Positions 10,857-23,007 of a stretch of 64,000 nt of DNA are shown here, piece by piece. The DNA is from Perkinsus chesapeaki. Taxonomy: Eukaryota; Perkinsozoa; Perkinsida; Perkinsidae. A model generated the notes under the pieces. The model saw only the letters and a program-made list of their open reading frames with translations. It was not told where the DNA came from and made no database searches. Made by a program: the position numbers and the translations under genes. How positions within the stretch are numbered: position 1 is the stretch's first letter; every line of letters starts with the position of its first letter. Where the stretch lies: contig JAAPAO010000036.1 of assembly GCA_013115145.1 (NCBI GenBank), forward strand, positions 50,079 through 114,078. The letters are read 5' to 3'.

Positions 10857-13800
10857 CTATACTAAGGTTTGAGAGAGTGAATGGCAAAACCGTAGCCATC
10901 GCAGCTTACTGTCCATTTGCAGTCGTGGCTGGTCCAGGAATTCCCTCAAGGTAATCAAAGTCTCTGCAATAAGTGTAACATTAAGAACCTTCTGTGGCAA
11001 GCCCTTCATGGTGAGCAGCCAGAAGTTTTCCTCCGATATCCTCATCCTTCTATCATGGCTGTGCTTCAGGGATGCCATATCCTTCCAAAGGACCATCATA
11101 GGCTCCTTCGCCCGACATGGCACCGAGCAGGTGCCTCGTCCAGGCACGTCACTGAGCTCTACGAACTCCCGAGAGAACGCTCCTTCCGGCATCGCCCGAT
11201 CAAGAGCGACAGCGCAATGGCCCATAGAGTACGCCGTCCATGTTGTGATGTCTTTAAGGCGACCAACTGTCAACTGCCCACCTGCCATATTCAGCGTCTC
11301 CTTAGTTACGGTTAACAGAATCTCAGCAGCCATGTCACTTCGTCCGCCACCACCAGCCTTCCCTTCAACTGCCTTCATCTTATCCTTAAATCGCTCCTTC
11401 TTCCCAAAGAACATCTCAGATGCGAGTAGCTCGCACGCCTCTATCGGCACGTTAGCGATAGCTCTCTGCAAATGGGCCTTTAGATCCCTAAGTTGCATCG
11501 ACACAGCCGGTGGCAGATGCCTCCACCAAGGATGTATATAGTTATTAATACCCATTAAAGCCAGCATAACTTGTCCCACCACAGTATTCACCTAACACAC
11601 ACCATTCACATACAGGCACTTACCCTACTACCCACCGCACCACTTACCTGCTTCTCAGTAGTGGCCCTAGTACGCCGCATTAGGACAGCCAAACGCTTGT
11701 TAAGGTTCCTTCGTAGGTTCCTCTGGAGCAATAGTGCAGCCAAGTTGGCCAGCTTTGTCCTCATTAACCTCTTCCTTTCCTCTTCCATTGCCTCCAGCTC
11801 GCCAAATAGCATGACCTTCACCTCAAGACTAGCTTGCCACCTTCTCCAGCAAGACTGAATCCTTGTCGCTGCTGCAACCTAGCAAGACATTAACTTTTGC
11901 CCATACCACTACTCCCCCAAACCTACCCTTCTTCGCAGAGCTGTTCGATCCAAGAAGCCCTTAACCAGTGCCTGGACCCTCAGAACCGTCTTCAACTGTC
12001 GCTGCATTCGTGCCCGGACCAAGACCCCTCTTAAAATCCCCTGTATCGTAGCTGCCTTCTCCTGCATATCCCTCACAGGTTTCCTTCCATACCAGTAGCC
12101 TCGCAGAACCCTCTGAATATCTGTGGCCACCCTGTTCATATCAGCCAAGGCCTTCTGCGTCAGTTTCATCCGCCAGTAGCTCTGGATCTTAGCAGCTTTC
12201 ATATGCTTCACCATCAGCCTCCTTCGTTCAGCCATGCCACGGAAGGTGGCCTGCACCTTTGATATGCGTTGATGTGTGAGCTGATAATCGGCTCGCGCTC
12301 GGAACTTTCTGTACCAGCTCCGCAAGATCATCGCATTTGAACCGTGCCGGCCGAAGAATCTCTGAGCATCCCACATACGCTTACAGGACGCGATCATAGT
12401 CACAGCGTCCGTCTGCCGCCGGACACGCTTTCGTACCTAACTTCTCAGATTGCCTCCAAGGCGTGCTCGAGGCCGAAGGCTTACCAATGCTCCACGAATA
12501 AACTTCTGCAGTTTAAGCAGTGCCGTCTGCTCCGCGGACTTCTGGTGTATGTAGGCCGGGTCATCCGTGATCACGTCATGAGCGAAGCTGTAGTAGAAAC
12601 CATCAGCGTCGGGCGCCAACCGAGGGGGGTTGAGCCGAGCCAGATGCCAGTGATCAGCGGGGCACTGCTGGAGTGCTGCCTCGAACGCTTCTCGTGGGAA
12701 GAAGAGCCATTGGCACTGACATGGCCCAGTCTTGTCCGATTGATTGTCTCTGGCTAGGAAGCGTCGACGATTGCAAAAGCCAACGTTGACAAATGGAAGG
12801 GCATCGCTGAACATGGCGGCCTCGGCCTTGGTGAGATAACTGAAGGTGAGATTAGGGAGATGAAGGTAAGGGAAGCAGAGGACTTACCGGCAGCCCGGCA
12901 AGGGGTATGCCCAGTGACTTTTACGCCGCTTGTGTACTGTACCATAGCAATCACAGCAGAAGTTATCCGTGCATTGCTGACACCATACCACCGAGTCCAG
13001 AACACCACACTCGCTGCACTTAACCTGACCAAGAGGATCTTCCGGTAGTGGCAGAAGATATTCAAGAGCTCACTTTCAGAAAGCCACGATAGTCCCAGAG
13101 GAAATCGTTAAGTATGCAGTCATTGAGATGCTCTCGGAATGCCTCCAGCATAGGATGGCAAACCTGTCCCTGGTCCATCGCCAACCTCGATGACTCATCT
13201 GTCCGCCGGCCAGCCCCAGCGAAGGCTCCTGCACCACCCCTATCGAGCTTGACATAATAACGCACATCCGAGCCTCTAATGATGACCTCCCAATCGGGTG
13301 GTAGGTTGTACTTCAAGGCAAAGTAGCAATACCAATAGTAGTGGTAGTTGCCGTGGATGCCCAGCTGCATGGCCATGCTCTTAATCTGCTTTGGAGTGAT
13401 CACCACATGACCCTTAGTTCCATCAGGATTCCCTGTAGCCCTCAATAGAAGGCGTAGACCATTGAGACCGGTAAGGGAGTAACGTTCCTCTTCAACACCC
13501 AGCACATCAGGAGCCAGGAACCGACTCTCGTTACTTGCCCTCCTTAAGTCATCAACGTGGACATATACCTGAAGGGATGAGGCACAGAGAGATGGATGCC
13601 ATACCAGGCATGTTTGCCCTTGAGAATTTAGCATTCACTATGGCAAGATCTCCCAAATTCTGCTACCACAACTACCCACTATTTTTCAGCCGATGTATTT
13701 CTCAGAGCAAATTGCCTTACCTCCTCTTCATCCACCAGCCCTGCCTCCAGCAGATTCTGCATAGTAAGCTCTACTCTACCTCTCAAGATACCATCATTAT

Positions 13801-16014
13801 CGCCCACCATAGCCCTGGTTATGTTATCATCATCTTCGCTGCCATCTTGTAACTGCTTGATAAGATCGGCACTCTCTGACAAGTCTGCCTGCAGCTCCGT
13901 ATAGGGCTGCAGCCAGTCCGGCAGCTTCCCCAATGCCATTGTGCTGAATGTCTCCGGCGGCACTATACGTATCCTTGTAGCATAGGAGAACTGTACATCA
14001 GTAAACTCCCTATCAGCATTGCTCGCCACTTGATGGAACCATCCATGGAAGGGATCATAGGGCTCTCCAGCGTTGCCCATGACAACGTTGCCAGCATCTG
14101 GCAGTCCCCAGGCGTCCGGATGAAACATCATAACATCCACAAACTCCAGCCTCATATAGAACAAGTGCGGCTTCTTCCGCTGGAGCTCGAACCACATAGT
14201 GCCGTTCTGGTCCCTAATGTGCTGCCTCATGAACTGCTCTCTAGTGGCGTAGTCGTATAGGTAGAGGTTGCTGAGGACACATGGATCCCTCCCCATCTTC
14301 AGGCTCTCGTTGGTGATGTCATTCAAACCCGGTCGAAACATATGGGTCCATCGCTGTCCTCTCTCCCTAGCTCGCTCGATTGCCAGTCTCATATGGGTGG
14401 GCTCGATGCCAGCAGCCACTCGACACGTACTGGCTCTAATACGCCCATCGAACAGGCTATCCTGCCTGCCCCTATAGGCAATGTCTGTCCAGTCGCTCGT
14501 GCCCCATCCATCCTCAGTGCTCGTCTTTTCCCCCTCAGACTTCGTAGCCTGAGACGCTGAGAACGCCGTAGTGCCGCCGCCGCCATCACCGCCAGTCCTC
14601 CTGAACAACAATAACCATATCAGCTCCCGCTTAACCTCGGTTATCTCACGTGCTCCCCGGTGGGCCACTAACTGTGGTGGCGGCCTCATCCGAAACCATG
14701 CTGCTGCTGCCATACGCGTCCATGAGAGCTCTCCTAGCCAAGGCTGTGGCCCTGGAGTCCGCGGGGCCAGCAAGGCCGCTGTCCTCGGTCACATCAAGCA
14801 CCAAGTCTGCTATATCAGTAACGTCTCGGAATATATGGCTTTGCATTCCAGGCGGCATGTTGGCCCGGATGAAGTCCCTCTCCGGCCTCCCCAAGGCATA
14901 TGTGGCTGGAGTGCTTATCCGGCTCTCTGAAACCTTCCCTCTGCCCGCAGTAGCACTGATATCAATCATCGGTGGCCTCACAGTATCATCACTGGTTGAG
15001 TCTCGACGTAGAGCTCGATGTCCCGTCAGCCCCGCTGCACTCCCACCCGGGCCAGCGTCGCTCACACCAGATATAGCCGACCTGAATAATAACAGCAGTA
15101 GCAGTGCGGGGCGGATTGATCTTCTCTACCCATCGCCTGAGTAGAGCTCAGAGCCCTCCTCCTCCTCTTCTTTCTCCTCCTCCTCCTCGTCATCGCCTCC
15201 CTCACCCTCCTCCTCCAGTATAGTCTCGGCTACTGGGTGATGATGCTGATGATGCTTCGGTATACCCGGCATAGACTTTAGCATTTTAGACTTCCCCGGA
15301 GCGAAGGCTGTCGCTACTGGTGGCTTAGATGATAACGGTGGGAACTGTGGGTTCGGTCTCGGCACTGCCTTGCCCATGCCCGCGTAGTCTTTGACATAGA
15401 TCTGCCCCGTCGCCTCGCTTTCTGACATAACCCAACTCCTCACCACCCTAACCATCGCCTCACCTTCCTCATCTTTATCCTCTCCAACGCTGCTATCATC
15501 CCCAACCGAAGGGTCGTCCACGTTAAGCTCCGGGTTCATATCGAAATCCCTCCGATGTTCCTATGGCAGCAGCACCATCCACCTCGCTCTCCCCGCTTCC
15601 TCGAGCAGCTCCCACGCCCCCCACCTGCTCCGTCTTCTCGTTCCTCTCATCTATTTCACCGCCCTCCTTCATCTCCTGATATTCAGCGATGGTCACAGCG
15701 AAGTTACGAGGAAAGTATCCAGTTCGGGTGGGGTTGTGAGCCAGCCTTCCCAGCCACCAGTCAGCCTGAACACCACTGACGGGGGGAGGAGACTTCGAGA
15801 TTTCACGTTACGTTGTCAGGACCGTTAATGACCTCCACATAGTCACCGGCAAAAAGTCTCATTAACCTCTGACCCTCTCGCTTGAACGGCCAGCTTACCT
15901 ATCGCATGTAGCTTTGGTATGGTATACTGGCGAAGGATGATGCTCTACCGTTGCTGGATCGAATGAGTGCACTGCCACCACTGTCTTATTATCTATTCCT
16001 GGTACACTTGCCAT
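10857..16014 (-). CDS. SH3 / WW-like / B-box / multi-IQ scaffold protein (~1,500 residues)
   Basis: The chosen ATG (16014) starts MASVPGIDNKTVVAVHS. Exons join in phase. An SH3 domain at about residues 12-95 is split by two short introns (RLFAGDYVEVIN, then DWWLGRL, then RTGYFPRNFAV). An acidic tail and disordered segments follow (exons 15130-15539, 14650-15081). A long exon 13721-14600 contains a conserved-looking region (FELQRKKPHLFYMRLEFVDV). In the exon 13074-13568, LPPDWEVIIRGSDVRYYV resembles the first half of a WW domain. The exon 12888-13024 is a B-box zinc finger: CSEC, WCQQC, CCDCYGTVH, SHW. At least six IQ elements follow (LLKLQKFIRGALV; KVQATFRGMAERR; KIQSYWRMKL; DIQRVLRGYWYGR; TIQGILRGVLVR; RIQSCWRRWQ), then a helical C-terminal exon ending LSQTLV. 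Likely a calmodulin-binding cytoskeletal or flagellar scaffold. It starts only 78 bp below the stop of the gene above it. Confidence 0.7.
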
Positions 16015-16091
16015 ACGAATGAGCGTCTCTAGAGGCAGCACCCAATAGGCTTAATTAACAACAGCAATAAGCTTAGTAATGACAAGGAGAC

Positions 16092-19000
16092 TCATCTATA
16101 CGCCACCGTCATGCCAGGGAATGTAATGTCATCTCGATAGACCATATCCCCACCAAGTGCAACCAAGGTGTTGGAGCCTAGCAGTCTCCGTCTGATACCA
16201 ACGGCACTGCTTGCCACCGAGGTTGGTCGAGTACTCCCTCCGTCGTTGACTTCATCACGTGGGATCTTCCTTCGGCAGAATCTACACACCAGCTCGAGGG
16301 CCGATGGCAAATGCGGTCTCTCGTAGGCTTTCAGACTACCGAAGAGACGCCTCCTCAAAGAGTAGTCTTCCACCATCCGTATCAGCCTGACCAGCTCATC
16401 AACACCCGGCCTGAGCTTGGTATCCCCGAGCGCCGACGTCGACATCCTTCTCAATAGCGGCCGAGGAGTTCCATGTGAGCTCACGGGAAGTCCCGCCTTC
16501 ATGGCCCTCTCCTCGAGGAGCTGATGACCCACCTCAGGCAGTAACCTCAGCACTTCTAGAACAGCACTAGGGACACCTGATGGGACCCGTGGGGCCACGG
16601 CCCTGACCAAAGCCACCCGATGGAGAAGGTCGACCACACTGCCGAGGCTCCGTGCCAGCTGATTGGCCCCATCTGAGTTCACAGCCAGTAGGAGCCAATG
16701 CAGCCTCGGTGGGTAGTCGCAATGGTCATCATGGGTCGGTGTAGAGAAATGTGTAACCAAAGCTATGAGACGGTCGACTGCCCTCTGGCATTTATCAGTC
16801 AATGACACTCTGTAGCTAGCCTCCACCGATGGCTGCGTACCCACTGACACCAAACCTACCCCCCGCCGCCACCGCCGCAGTCCAAGCATTGCCTCCTCTT
16901 TCTCGTTTGTCGGCCTCAACTGCCCCACAACCTCATGGTCTCCTCCTGTAGAGGGTGTTCGGGCGGTAGATGCCGCAGTAGTACTCGGACGTCTCAGAGA
17001 AGACCTCCGTCTGATGCCTGCTGCCACAGAAGAAGAGCCACCCTCTCTGCATCCTGTCGATGGTCGACGCCTACCCCGCTGCCGGTCCTCGGTCACATCA
17101 TCACTCTTGCCTCCGTCAATACTCCCACCAGCACCCTCTTCAAATGCTACCGTAGCGTCATCCACACTGGCTAAGCTATCTACCCTATACTCACCCATCA
17201 TCCCACCGACCTCTGATCCTGCTACTGCTGCTACTGCTGCTACTGCTGCTGCTGCTGCTGGGCCCGCCGCTCCCGCTACCGCTCTTTCCGCTGCCAACCC
17301 CTGATCTCCACTGCTTATCTGCTCCCTACTGTCTATGTCTTCTGTAGTGTACCCAAATTTCGTAATAGCCTCGACTACTGGTCCAGTGCTATCTCCTGCT
17401 TTGCCTACCATAGGCCCACCACCAGCCTGGGCCGGTGCCCCATTGGACCTACTGCTCCTAGAAGGCTCCTCGTTACCAACCTCGAATGAGCTTGCCTCCC
17501 AGCCTCCATTCTCATAAAGGACCCCTCCTCCCGCAACCTCCTCTCCTCCCCTCTTCTCCCTAGTAATTGCTCCATCTCCCCCACCTAAGCTGCCTTCTTC
17601 TTCAGTACCCAAGTAGCCCTGCTTCCCCACACTCGGCCGAGGATGTCTGATAGTAGTGGTAGTAGTGGCGTCCTCCTCTGTCCTTCCCTCCTTGTGGTCT
17701 ACTGGAGGCCATATCAGTTGCCCTCCTACTGACGGATGTGACTTCACAGTACCACCAGTCTGTTGCTCTTTATGACCACCATCATCAACTCTCAGGCTCT
17801 GCCCAGTTGTCACCTCTCCAGGCGGCCTTTGCCTGCTGTCTTCAATGCCCCGGCTACCACCTTCCCCTCCTCTACCATACCCCACAGAGGACCCTGTAAC
17901 AGGTCCACCTTGCCCTCCTCTACCATACCCCACAGAGGACCCTGTAACAGGTCCACCTTCCCCTCCTCTACCATACCCCACAGAGGACCCTGTAACAGGT
18001 CCACCTTCCCCTCCTCTACCATACCCCACAGAGGNNNNNNNNNNNNNNNNNNNNNNNNNNNNNNNNNNNNNNNNNNNNNNNNNNNNNNNNNNNNNNNNNN
18101 NNNNNNNNNNNNNNNNNNNNNNNNNNNNNNAACAGGTCCACCTTCCCCTCCTCTACCATACCCCACAGAGGACCCTGTAACAGGTCCACCTTCCCCTCCT
18201 CTACCACCACCTACAGTGGGCTCCGTAACACCGTTGCTTTCCCCGATTAACAATGCCGTCTGGCTTCCCCCAACCGTTGACTGGCTAATGGGTTCTCGTG
18301 ACTCACTACCTTCCTCCCCTATACTCTCGACTACTGCTGCTGCTGCACCAGTCAGCCCAGCCCGGCGGCTTGCCTTCGCTAAGAGGCCCTCAATCGTTGG
18401 ACCGGCCCCTAACACCCCTTCAAGCGTCATACCAATAGCAGCACATGAGTCTTCTAAATCAGCCTTGATACCCTCCCACAGCTGCTCAGCCAAAGCCGTC
18501 TGCCCCAGCCTGGACTCGCCGGTATTCACCATCTCCCTGAACCGCGCCTCTATTCGACGTGCTAAAGCTGCAAGAGTCTTCCGCAATGAAGCAGGCGCCT
18601 AACACAAACCCTATATCGACCAACGGCACCGAACCAACCTCCGAAGAATCCTCCTGGCCATTCTTGTCTTCACTTCCACCTCTATCCCCAATACTCCCCA
18701 GGGTGTCCAAAAAGCTAGCATAGGGCCTCCTTACCGATCCCGTTGACTCATAATACCTACCCCGCCCATCACCAGTACCCGGTCACACTCGACACACTTC
18801 ACTTTCCTCTCAAGCCTGGCGTTATCTATGCGAAGCTTCTGTGCAGCCTGCTCGCAGCTTTCAACAGTCTTCTCCAACCTCCTCTGCTTCTTCATCAACC
18901 CCCTCACGGTGTTGTTATAAACCTACAGTAACAACCGCAGTCCGTAGAGCGTCGGAAAAATCTCCCTAGAGCGTCGCCGAAACCGTTGCTCACGTTCTCA

Positions 19001-19740
19001 ACGTCCTCCCTCCATCGTAACGTATCTCCGTCCACGTTACCGAGCGCTCCTCCCAGTTACCTCCAAGAGTGACATTAGTTCCCCAAGCCACAGCTCCAAG
19101 TCCCTCAATGCATCACCACAGGCCTTAGCAGCTGCCAACGTGTATATCTGCCCTCTGCTGGCTGAGCTCCGACTATGCTTCATATTACCCCCCGATGACC
19201 CCCTGTGATCCATTCCTCCCTAGTAGTGGGAAGCCTGGCTTCCTTGATTGCCTTCGATGTCCGTGAGATCTCATAAAACTCGGTAAGCAAGGTGAACTCC
19301 TACGAGCCTACCCTTTTCAATATAACATCCGCAACCCCAAATATCTCTTTAGTCCAGACCTCCTCGGATGCCGACCTATAACGAACCATACTATCATCAC
19401 ATGCCTACTAGCTTCACCGTCTGGCCGCTATGGCTCATTTCAGTACCAAACTTCTCAACATTTTCGTGGATGTGATTCTCTTAGTTCTTCCAACTAGCGA
19501 AATGTCAGCTTGTGTGATCGGGCTTCGACAAAATCAATAAGCCGTTCCCCTGTCCCACTTGGCAAGCTCCCCAACTTTCCTGCTCAATTCCGCTTCGGTG
19601 TTTTCGTCGCTGTCCTCTGCCTTATCCCATTTCAGTATTCTATCATTATCCTCGATGAACCTCTCATAAGACGTCTTCTCAAAAAGCCTCCGGAACATCT
19701 TCATCCTTCTCCCATCCTCCTCCTCTTCACCCAACGGCAC
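16092..19740 (-). CDS. Low-complexity coiled-coil protein with 16-residue tandem repeat
   Basis: Minus-strand gene ending MTVAYR and TGA at 16092. Upstream exons include an acidic, basic-flanked exon near 19534-19740 (RRMKMFRRLFEKTSYERFI), helical exons (EFTLLTEFYEISRTSKAI; ACGDALRDLELWLGELMSL), and a coiled coil with a CVECD pair (QRRLEKTVESCEQAAQKL) near 18740-18900. The main exon starts near LRKTLAALARRIEARFREM, passes into a Gly-rich tandem array of GYGRGGEGGPVTGSSV, then Ser/Thr/Gly-rich disorder with an alanine run, and a folded C-terminal part (QRAVDRLIALVTHFSTP; RPGVDELVRLIRMVEDYSL; CRFCRRKIPRDE). The array is interrupted by an assembly gap that puts the two sides out of frame. Family not recognised. 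Confidence 0.55.
17861..18230 (-). repeat. 48-bp in-frame coding minisatellite
   Basis: Tandem 48-bp units encode the 16-residue repeat GYGRGGEGGPVTGSSV on the minus strand. Units start at 17861, 17909, 17957 and 18005 on the left of the gap and at 18142 and 18190 (the last degenerate) on the right. Units are nearly identical (one T/G difference in the second), pointing to recent expansion or homogenisation. Confidence 0.9.
18035..18130. other. Assembly gap (96 N) inside the coding minisatellite
   Basis: The flanks end at cacagagg and resume at aacaggtcc. Within a 48-bp unit the missing piece is 7 bases plus any number of whole units, so the true length must be 7+48n. The 96 N are therefore not the real length, and they put the left and right parts of the gene into different frames. 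Confidence 0.9.
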
Positions 19741-20321
19741 CTACCCAGTATTCCCACCCACACTGGCCCCGCCTGGGTAACTTTTGTCACTGAAGTCTGA
19801 GTCCCTATAGAAATCCTTCGTATACCAGACAGAGCTTCATCCGAAGCGCTAAGCACGCGGCCAGCACGGCGAATGACCCTACCGGAACATGATCAGCTCA
19901 GTTGACACTGGGTCCGTTACCCATCGAGGGCTTCGGCTTTAAACCTGAGGCGACCTTCAGAGTCTATATCCACTAGGCTACCGAGGAGTGCTGGCCTCTT
20001 GGGCATCAACACATGTTAGCTACCACAGCAGCCTAGGAGCCAGAGCGACACAGCGGCCCTGATAGGCGAACACAACAATGAGATACATAATGGACACACT
20101 TAGTGAAATAATAATTATACTGTCCAACTATATTGCGGCCAACCAAGATGACCATCTGCAAACTGATGAAGCGCAGAATGGTCACTTTTAATGGGAGAGC
20201 GTACTTGCTGCAAGACAGTATACCAACAACAACAAATAGCCTTAAGATGGACTTGCCGATGAGGAGAGGATAAGATCGGGTTCGTTTTGAACCTGTTGAG
20301 AAATAACAATAATCTTAGAGT
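19741..20321. other. Intergenic between two minus-strand genes, no gene seen
   Basis: Only a short minus-strand open frame (about 20115-20309) without motif or splice support. It may contain the 3' untranslated part of the CCCH gene and the 5' region of the low-complexity gene. Confidence 0.4.
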
Positions 20322-21131
20322 TTAACCATAGGTGGGAGTGCTCGAGTCACCGGGTCCATAAGCTTGTGGCGACAGAGCCATACCATAGGTTCCATAAGAA
20401 GCGGCATTATACAATACTGCAGGCAATGGTACTGATTGATAATAATGAGCATACAAGTCAACCATGGGAGGATGAGGAGCGTACATATAATAATGGTAAA
20501 AGTGACCAGGATAGGTAGACATCATCATACTGGTCTGATCTATAACAGGATCTTCTAAGGATCTTTCAACAGTAGACTCGTCCTCAAAAAGTGGCCCAAA
20601 CGACCGACGGGTGGTAGGTGTATTCCGAAGTTGGCTGCAGTCATAATCGGGCTCGGATGGAGCTGTTGATGCCGAACTAGCTTTACTCGATGAACGCTCT
20701 CTAATGTTGGGATTCTCAACTATGTTGACATCATTCCCAACAGGCCAATCATCAGGGTTGAGCTCCGACTCACTGTGAGCATACCGACATTTGTTACCGA
20801 GCTTACAGAAGCCTTCTTGATGGAAGCTGCACAACTTGGTCTTAAAAAAGGCGTTAGTAGACCTCACTTGCTTTATGTCATGAGCATAAGGGCATCTCTT
20901 AATATTGGGGCATGTTCCTTTTTGGAGCATCATCCGGCACATACGGGTCTTGGAGAGGTCGGGCTTGTTCCTCAATTCCGCCTCGGAATGTGCGTGGCTG
21001 CAGGATTCACCTTTGCTGCATCCACCGTTCGCAACAAACTTGCACATTTCAGTCTTGTAGAACTGATTCAAGTAACGATTATGCCATGCATCACGGGCAT
21101 TGCTGAAGATGGCTTTCGGTTGCTCAGACAT
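20322..21131 (-). CDS. Three-finger CCCH zinc-finger protein (RNA-binding type)
   Basis: Single-exon gene of 269 residues starting MSEQPKAIFSNARDAWHNR. Three CCCH fingers lie at about residues 30-125: CKFVANGGCSKGESCSHAH (C-x7-C-x5-C-x3-H), CRMMLQKGTCPNIKRCPYAH (C-x8-C-x5-C-x3-H) and CSFHQEGFCKLGNKCRYAH (C-x7-C-x5-C-x3-H). Each is preceded by a lead-in such as FYKTEMC, LSKTRMC or FFKTKLC, the (R/K)YKTEL-type lead-in of tandem CCCH proteins that bind AU-rich or other mRNA elements. The C-terminal half is disordered, with Ser-rich then Tyr/Met/Pro-rich stretches (YYMYAPHPPMVDLYAHYY). In alveolates such proteins are usually post-transcriptional regulators; the targets cannot be told from sequence. 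Confidence 0.9.
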   Translation of the reverse strand: MSEQPKAIFSNARDAWHNRYLNQFYKTEMCKFVANGGCSKGESCSHAHSEAELRNKPDLSKTRMCRMMLQKGTCPNIKRCPYAHDIKQVRSTNAFFKTKLCSFHQEGFCKLGNKCRYAHSESELNPDDWPVGNDVNIVENPNIRERSSSKASSASTAPSEPDYDCSQLRNTPTTRRSFGPLFEDESTVERSLEDPVIDQTSMMMSTYPGHFYHYYMYAPHPPMVDLYAHYYQSVPLPAVLYNAASYGTYGMALSPQAYGPGDSSTPTYG

Positions 21132-21207
21132 AGCAATAACAATGAACTAGGATGAGTTTTCGGGCGACTTGAGGGCATTAGCCTGCTGGCGCCCTAATGC
21201 AGAAAAA

Positions 21208-21232
21208 TGCAGATGCCAGGGATCGAACCTGG
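21208..21232 (-). other. tRNA-like T arm (possible tRNA relic)
   Basis: On the minus strand CCAGG-TTCGATC-CCTGG followed by CATCTGCA looks exactly like a tRNA T arm plus 3' acceptor strand. I find no matching 5' acceptor (GCAGATG), D arm or anticodon arm within the expected distance. It lies between the CCCH gene and the start of DNAAF10, so a decayed tRNA or chance B-box is most likely. Confidence 0.4.
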
Positions 21233-21288
21233 ATCGCACCACCAATCAAATTTTCGAAGTTTCATACTTGTGTGTAATTCTGGTAACA

Positions 21289-23007
21289 ATGGACACTACA
21301 TCAGCTCCTCAACTAATTGAGCATATCAATGAACCCCTTAACTTCACTCCTTTCGATGTAAGTCATCGGGGCGTTCCAGCACTCTGGGCGTCGAGCATGT
21401 CTGTCGATAGACCTAAGTGACGTCTGCTTGCTTTGTCTAGGGAGTAATGGATATAGGTTCGCTGGATTCCTCGATCGGCCCGCTTTGCCTTGATGGGACA
21501 GTTTCCTAAGGCAACAGGGGTGGTACGCATATGCGAGATGGATCAAGGGAAGTTAACAAAACTAGTAGAGAAGGAATGGCCCGTTGGTAGGTTGTACTAA
21601 GCATCTTGTTCACTACACAATACCGAAATCAACCCGAAAGATATTCCCTGTAGGAGTCAAGTGCGGCAGTTTCGGGGCGTCCCCGTCATACGAAACACGG
21701 CATCTGACCATCGGGGATTATGGAGGGCGCCTTACCATCTTCGACGTTGATCGTATGGATAAGCCCTTCTATAGTGTCAAAGCCCACGATTCCATAATAA
21801 ACACTCTCGACGGTAACCACCATTAGACCAATCAACCCTCGCATCGTCCCTCGTTGCAGGCTGCAAGGGCCCCGGACCCGTCGAAATAGTTACTGGATCT
21901 CGCGACGGAAGCGTAAAGATCTGGGACCCACGGACGGCAGAGCCAGTTGTGTGCCTTGAGCCAGTAGCCACACGGGTCTCACTAGGTGGTCGGATCGACT
22001 ATGCAAGGTCCCCGATGCAAGAGCTGCGAGCGCCGGTGTCTCCGTGGCCGACTGCTGGGCAGTGGGATTCGGAAATGCATACAATGAAGTTGAACGAACC
22101 GTGGCTGCTGGGTGAGTCCTGACTTGCGGAGCGGCTGGAAGAATGACCCTAGTTACGATAATGGTGACGTGAAACTGTTCGATTTGAGAACGATGCAGCT
22201 TCGATGGGATACTAACGTGAAGAATGGCGTGACACATGTCGCATTCGATAGAAAGGACATCAAAATGAACAAGTTGGCCGTCAGCTGTCTCGAGGCCACA
22301 ATGATTATATATGACATGAGTAAGGCGTCACCCAGTCACCTATATCCGGGTTCATTTTCAATCAACTACTAGAGCCGTGCTAGAATGCATGCTACGCAAT
22401 GGTTTGAAACTGTCATAGGAACTTACAACCCCACCAGTGGATACAGCGGTTGCCTCGAGAAGGTCCTGACAAAGGGAGAGAACCAGAAGAACCAACCACA
22501 GGGAGGCGCCGGTCGGCACCCAGATTTGCCCAACGCGCGAGACTCGTTCCCTTAGGCACAGTCTGGGGCTGCCACTTCTTGCCTCAGAATCGTGACGTCT
22601 GGTGTACTGCGGGCGGCTCTGGTGGCTTATTCTTGTGATACCACGAATAACTCGGGCCGTGGCAGGAGTACCAGTAGCTGCTCAGGCACAAGTACAATTA
22701 CCCTATGGAGCGCGAAACTCGGGACAAAAACAACAATCCTGTTGGTGCGCTCATCCGAACCCGTTCATCCTCCATTCGTCGACTGCCATCTTAGGTGTAG
22801 CAGGGACGGTCGAGCTGCTGAACCAACGTGACGTATCTACTCAGCCAATTGTTGCATTTGATTGGCATCCCGATAAGTTGGGTTTAGCGGTCATGGGAAG
22901 CCTTGATCAGACTGTCAAAGTGGCTATTTGTACGTCCTTTCTCTTGCCGGCTTCCAACACCATATTATATACCTTATCGATCAGGCACTAAGCTGAACCT
23001 CTATTAA
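21289..23007 (+). CDS. DNAAF10: WDR92 / DNAAF10, WD40 dynein axonemal assembly factor
   Basis: WD40 propeller protein of the WDR92 (Monad, DNAAF10) family, which works with R2TP/HSP90-type chaperones to preassemble axonemal dynein arms in the cytoplasm. Exons 21289-21357, 21457-21586, 21654-21812, 21860-21975, 22008-22111 and 22153 onward join in phase. Collinear family landmarks: PQLIEHINEPLNFTPFDVRW, ARFALMGQFPKATG, KCGSFGASPSYETRHLTIGD, IVTGSRDGSVKIWDPR, DCWAVGFGNAYNEVERTVAA, YDNGDVKLFDLRTM, VAFDRKDIKMNKLAVSCLE, TVWGCHFLPQNRDVWCTAGG, STQPIVAFDWHPDKLGLAVM, and the C-terminus VKVAICTKLNLY after a last short intron. Exon borders between about 22320 and 22700 are not fully resolved. Its presence implies motile flagella with dynein arms. 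Confidence 0.92.

Noticed and set aside
15539-15541. ATG at 15539 as the start of the SH3/B-box gene
   Set aside because: In-phase exons further upstream complete an SH3 domain and end at a better start (16014).
16935-18602. Long plus-strand open frames rich in Pro/Ser/Thr
   Set aside because: They mirror the Gly/Ser-rich minus-strand gene and its tandem repeat; the minus frame has the folded C-terminal part and consistent exons.
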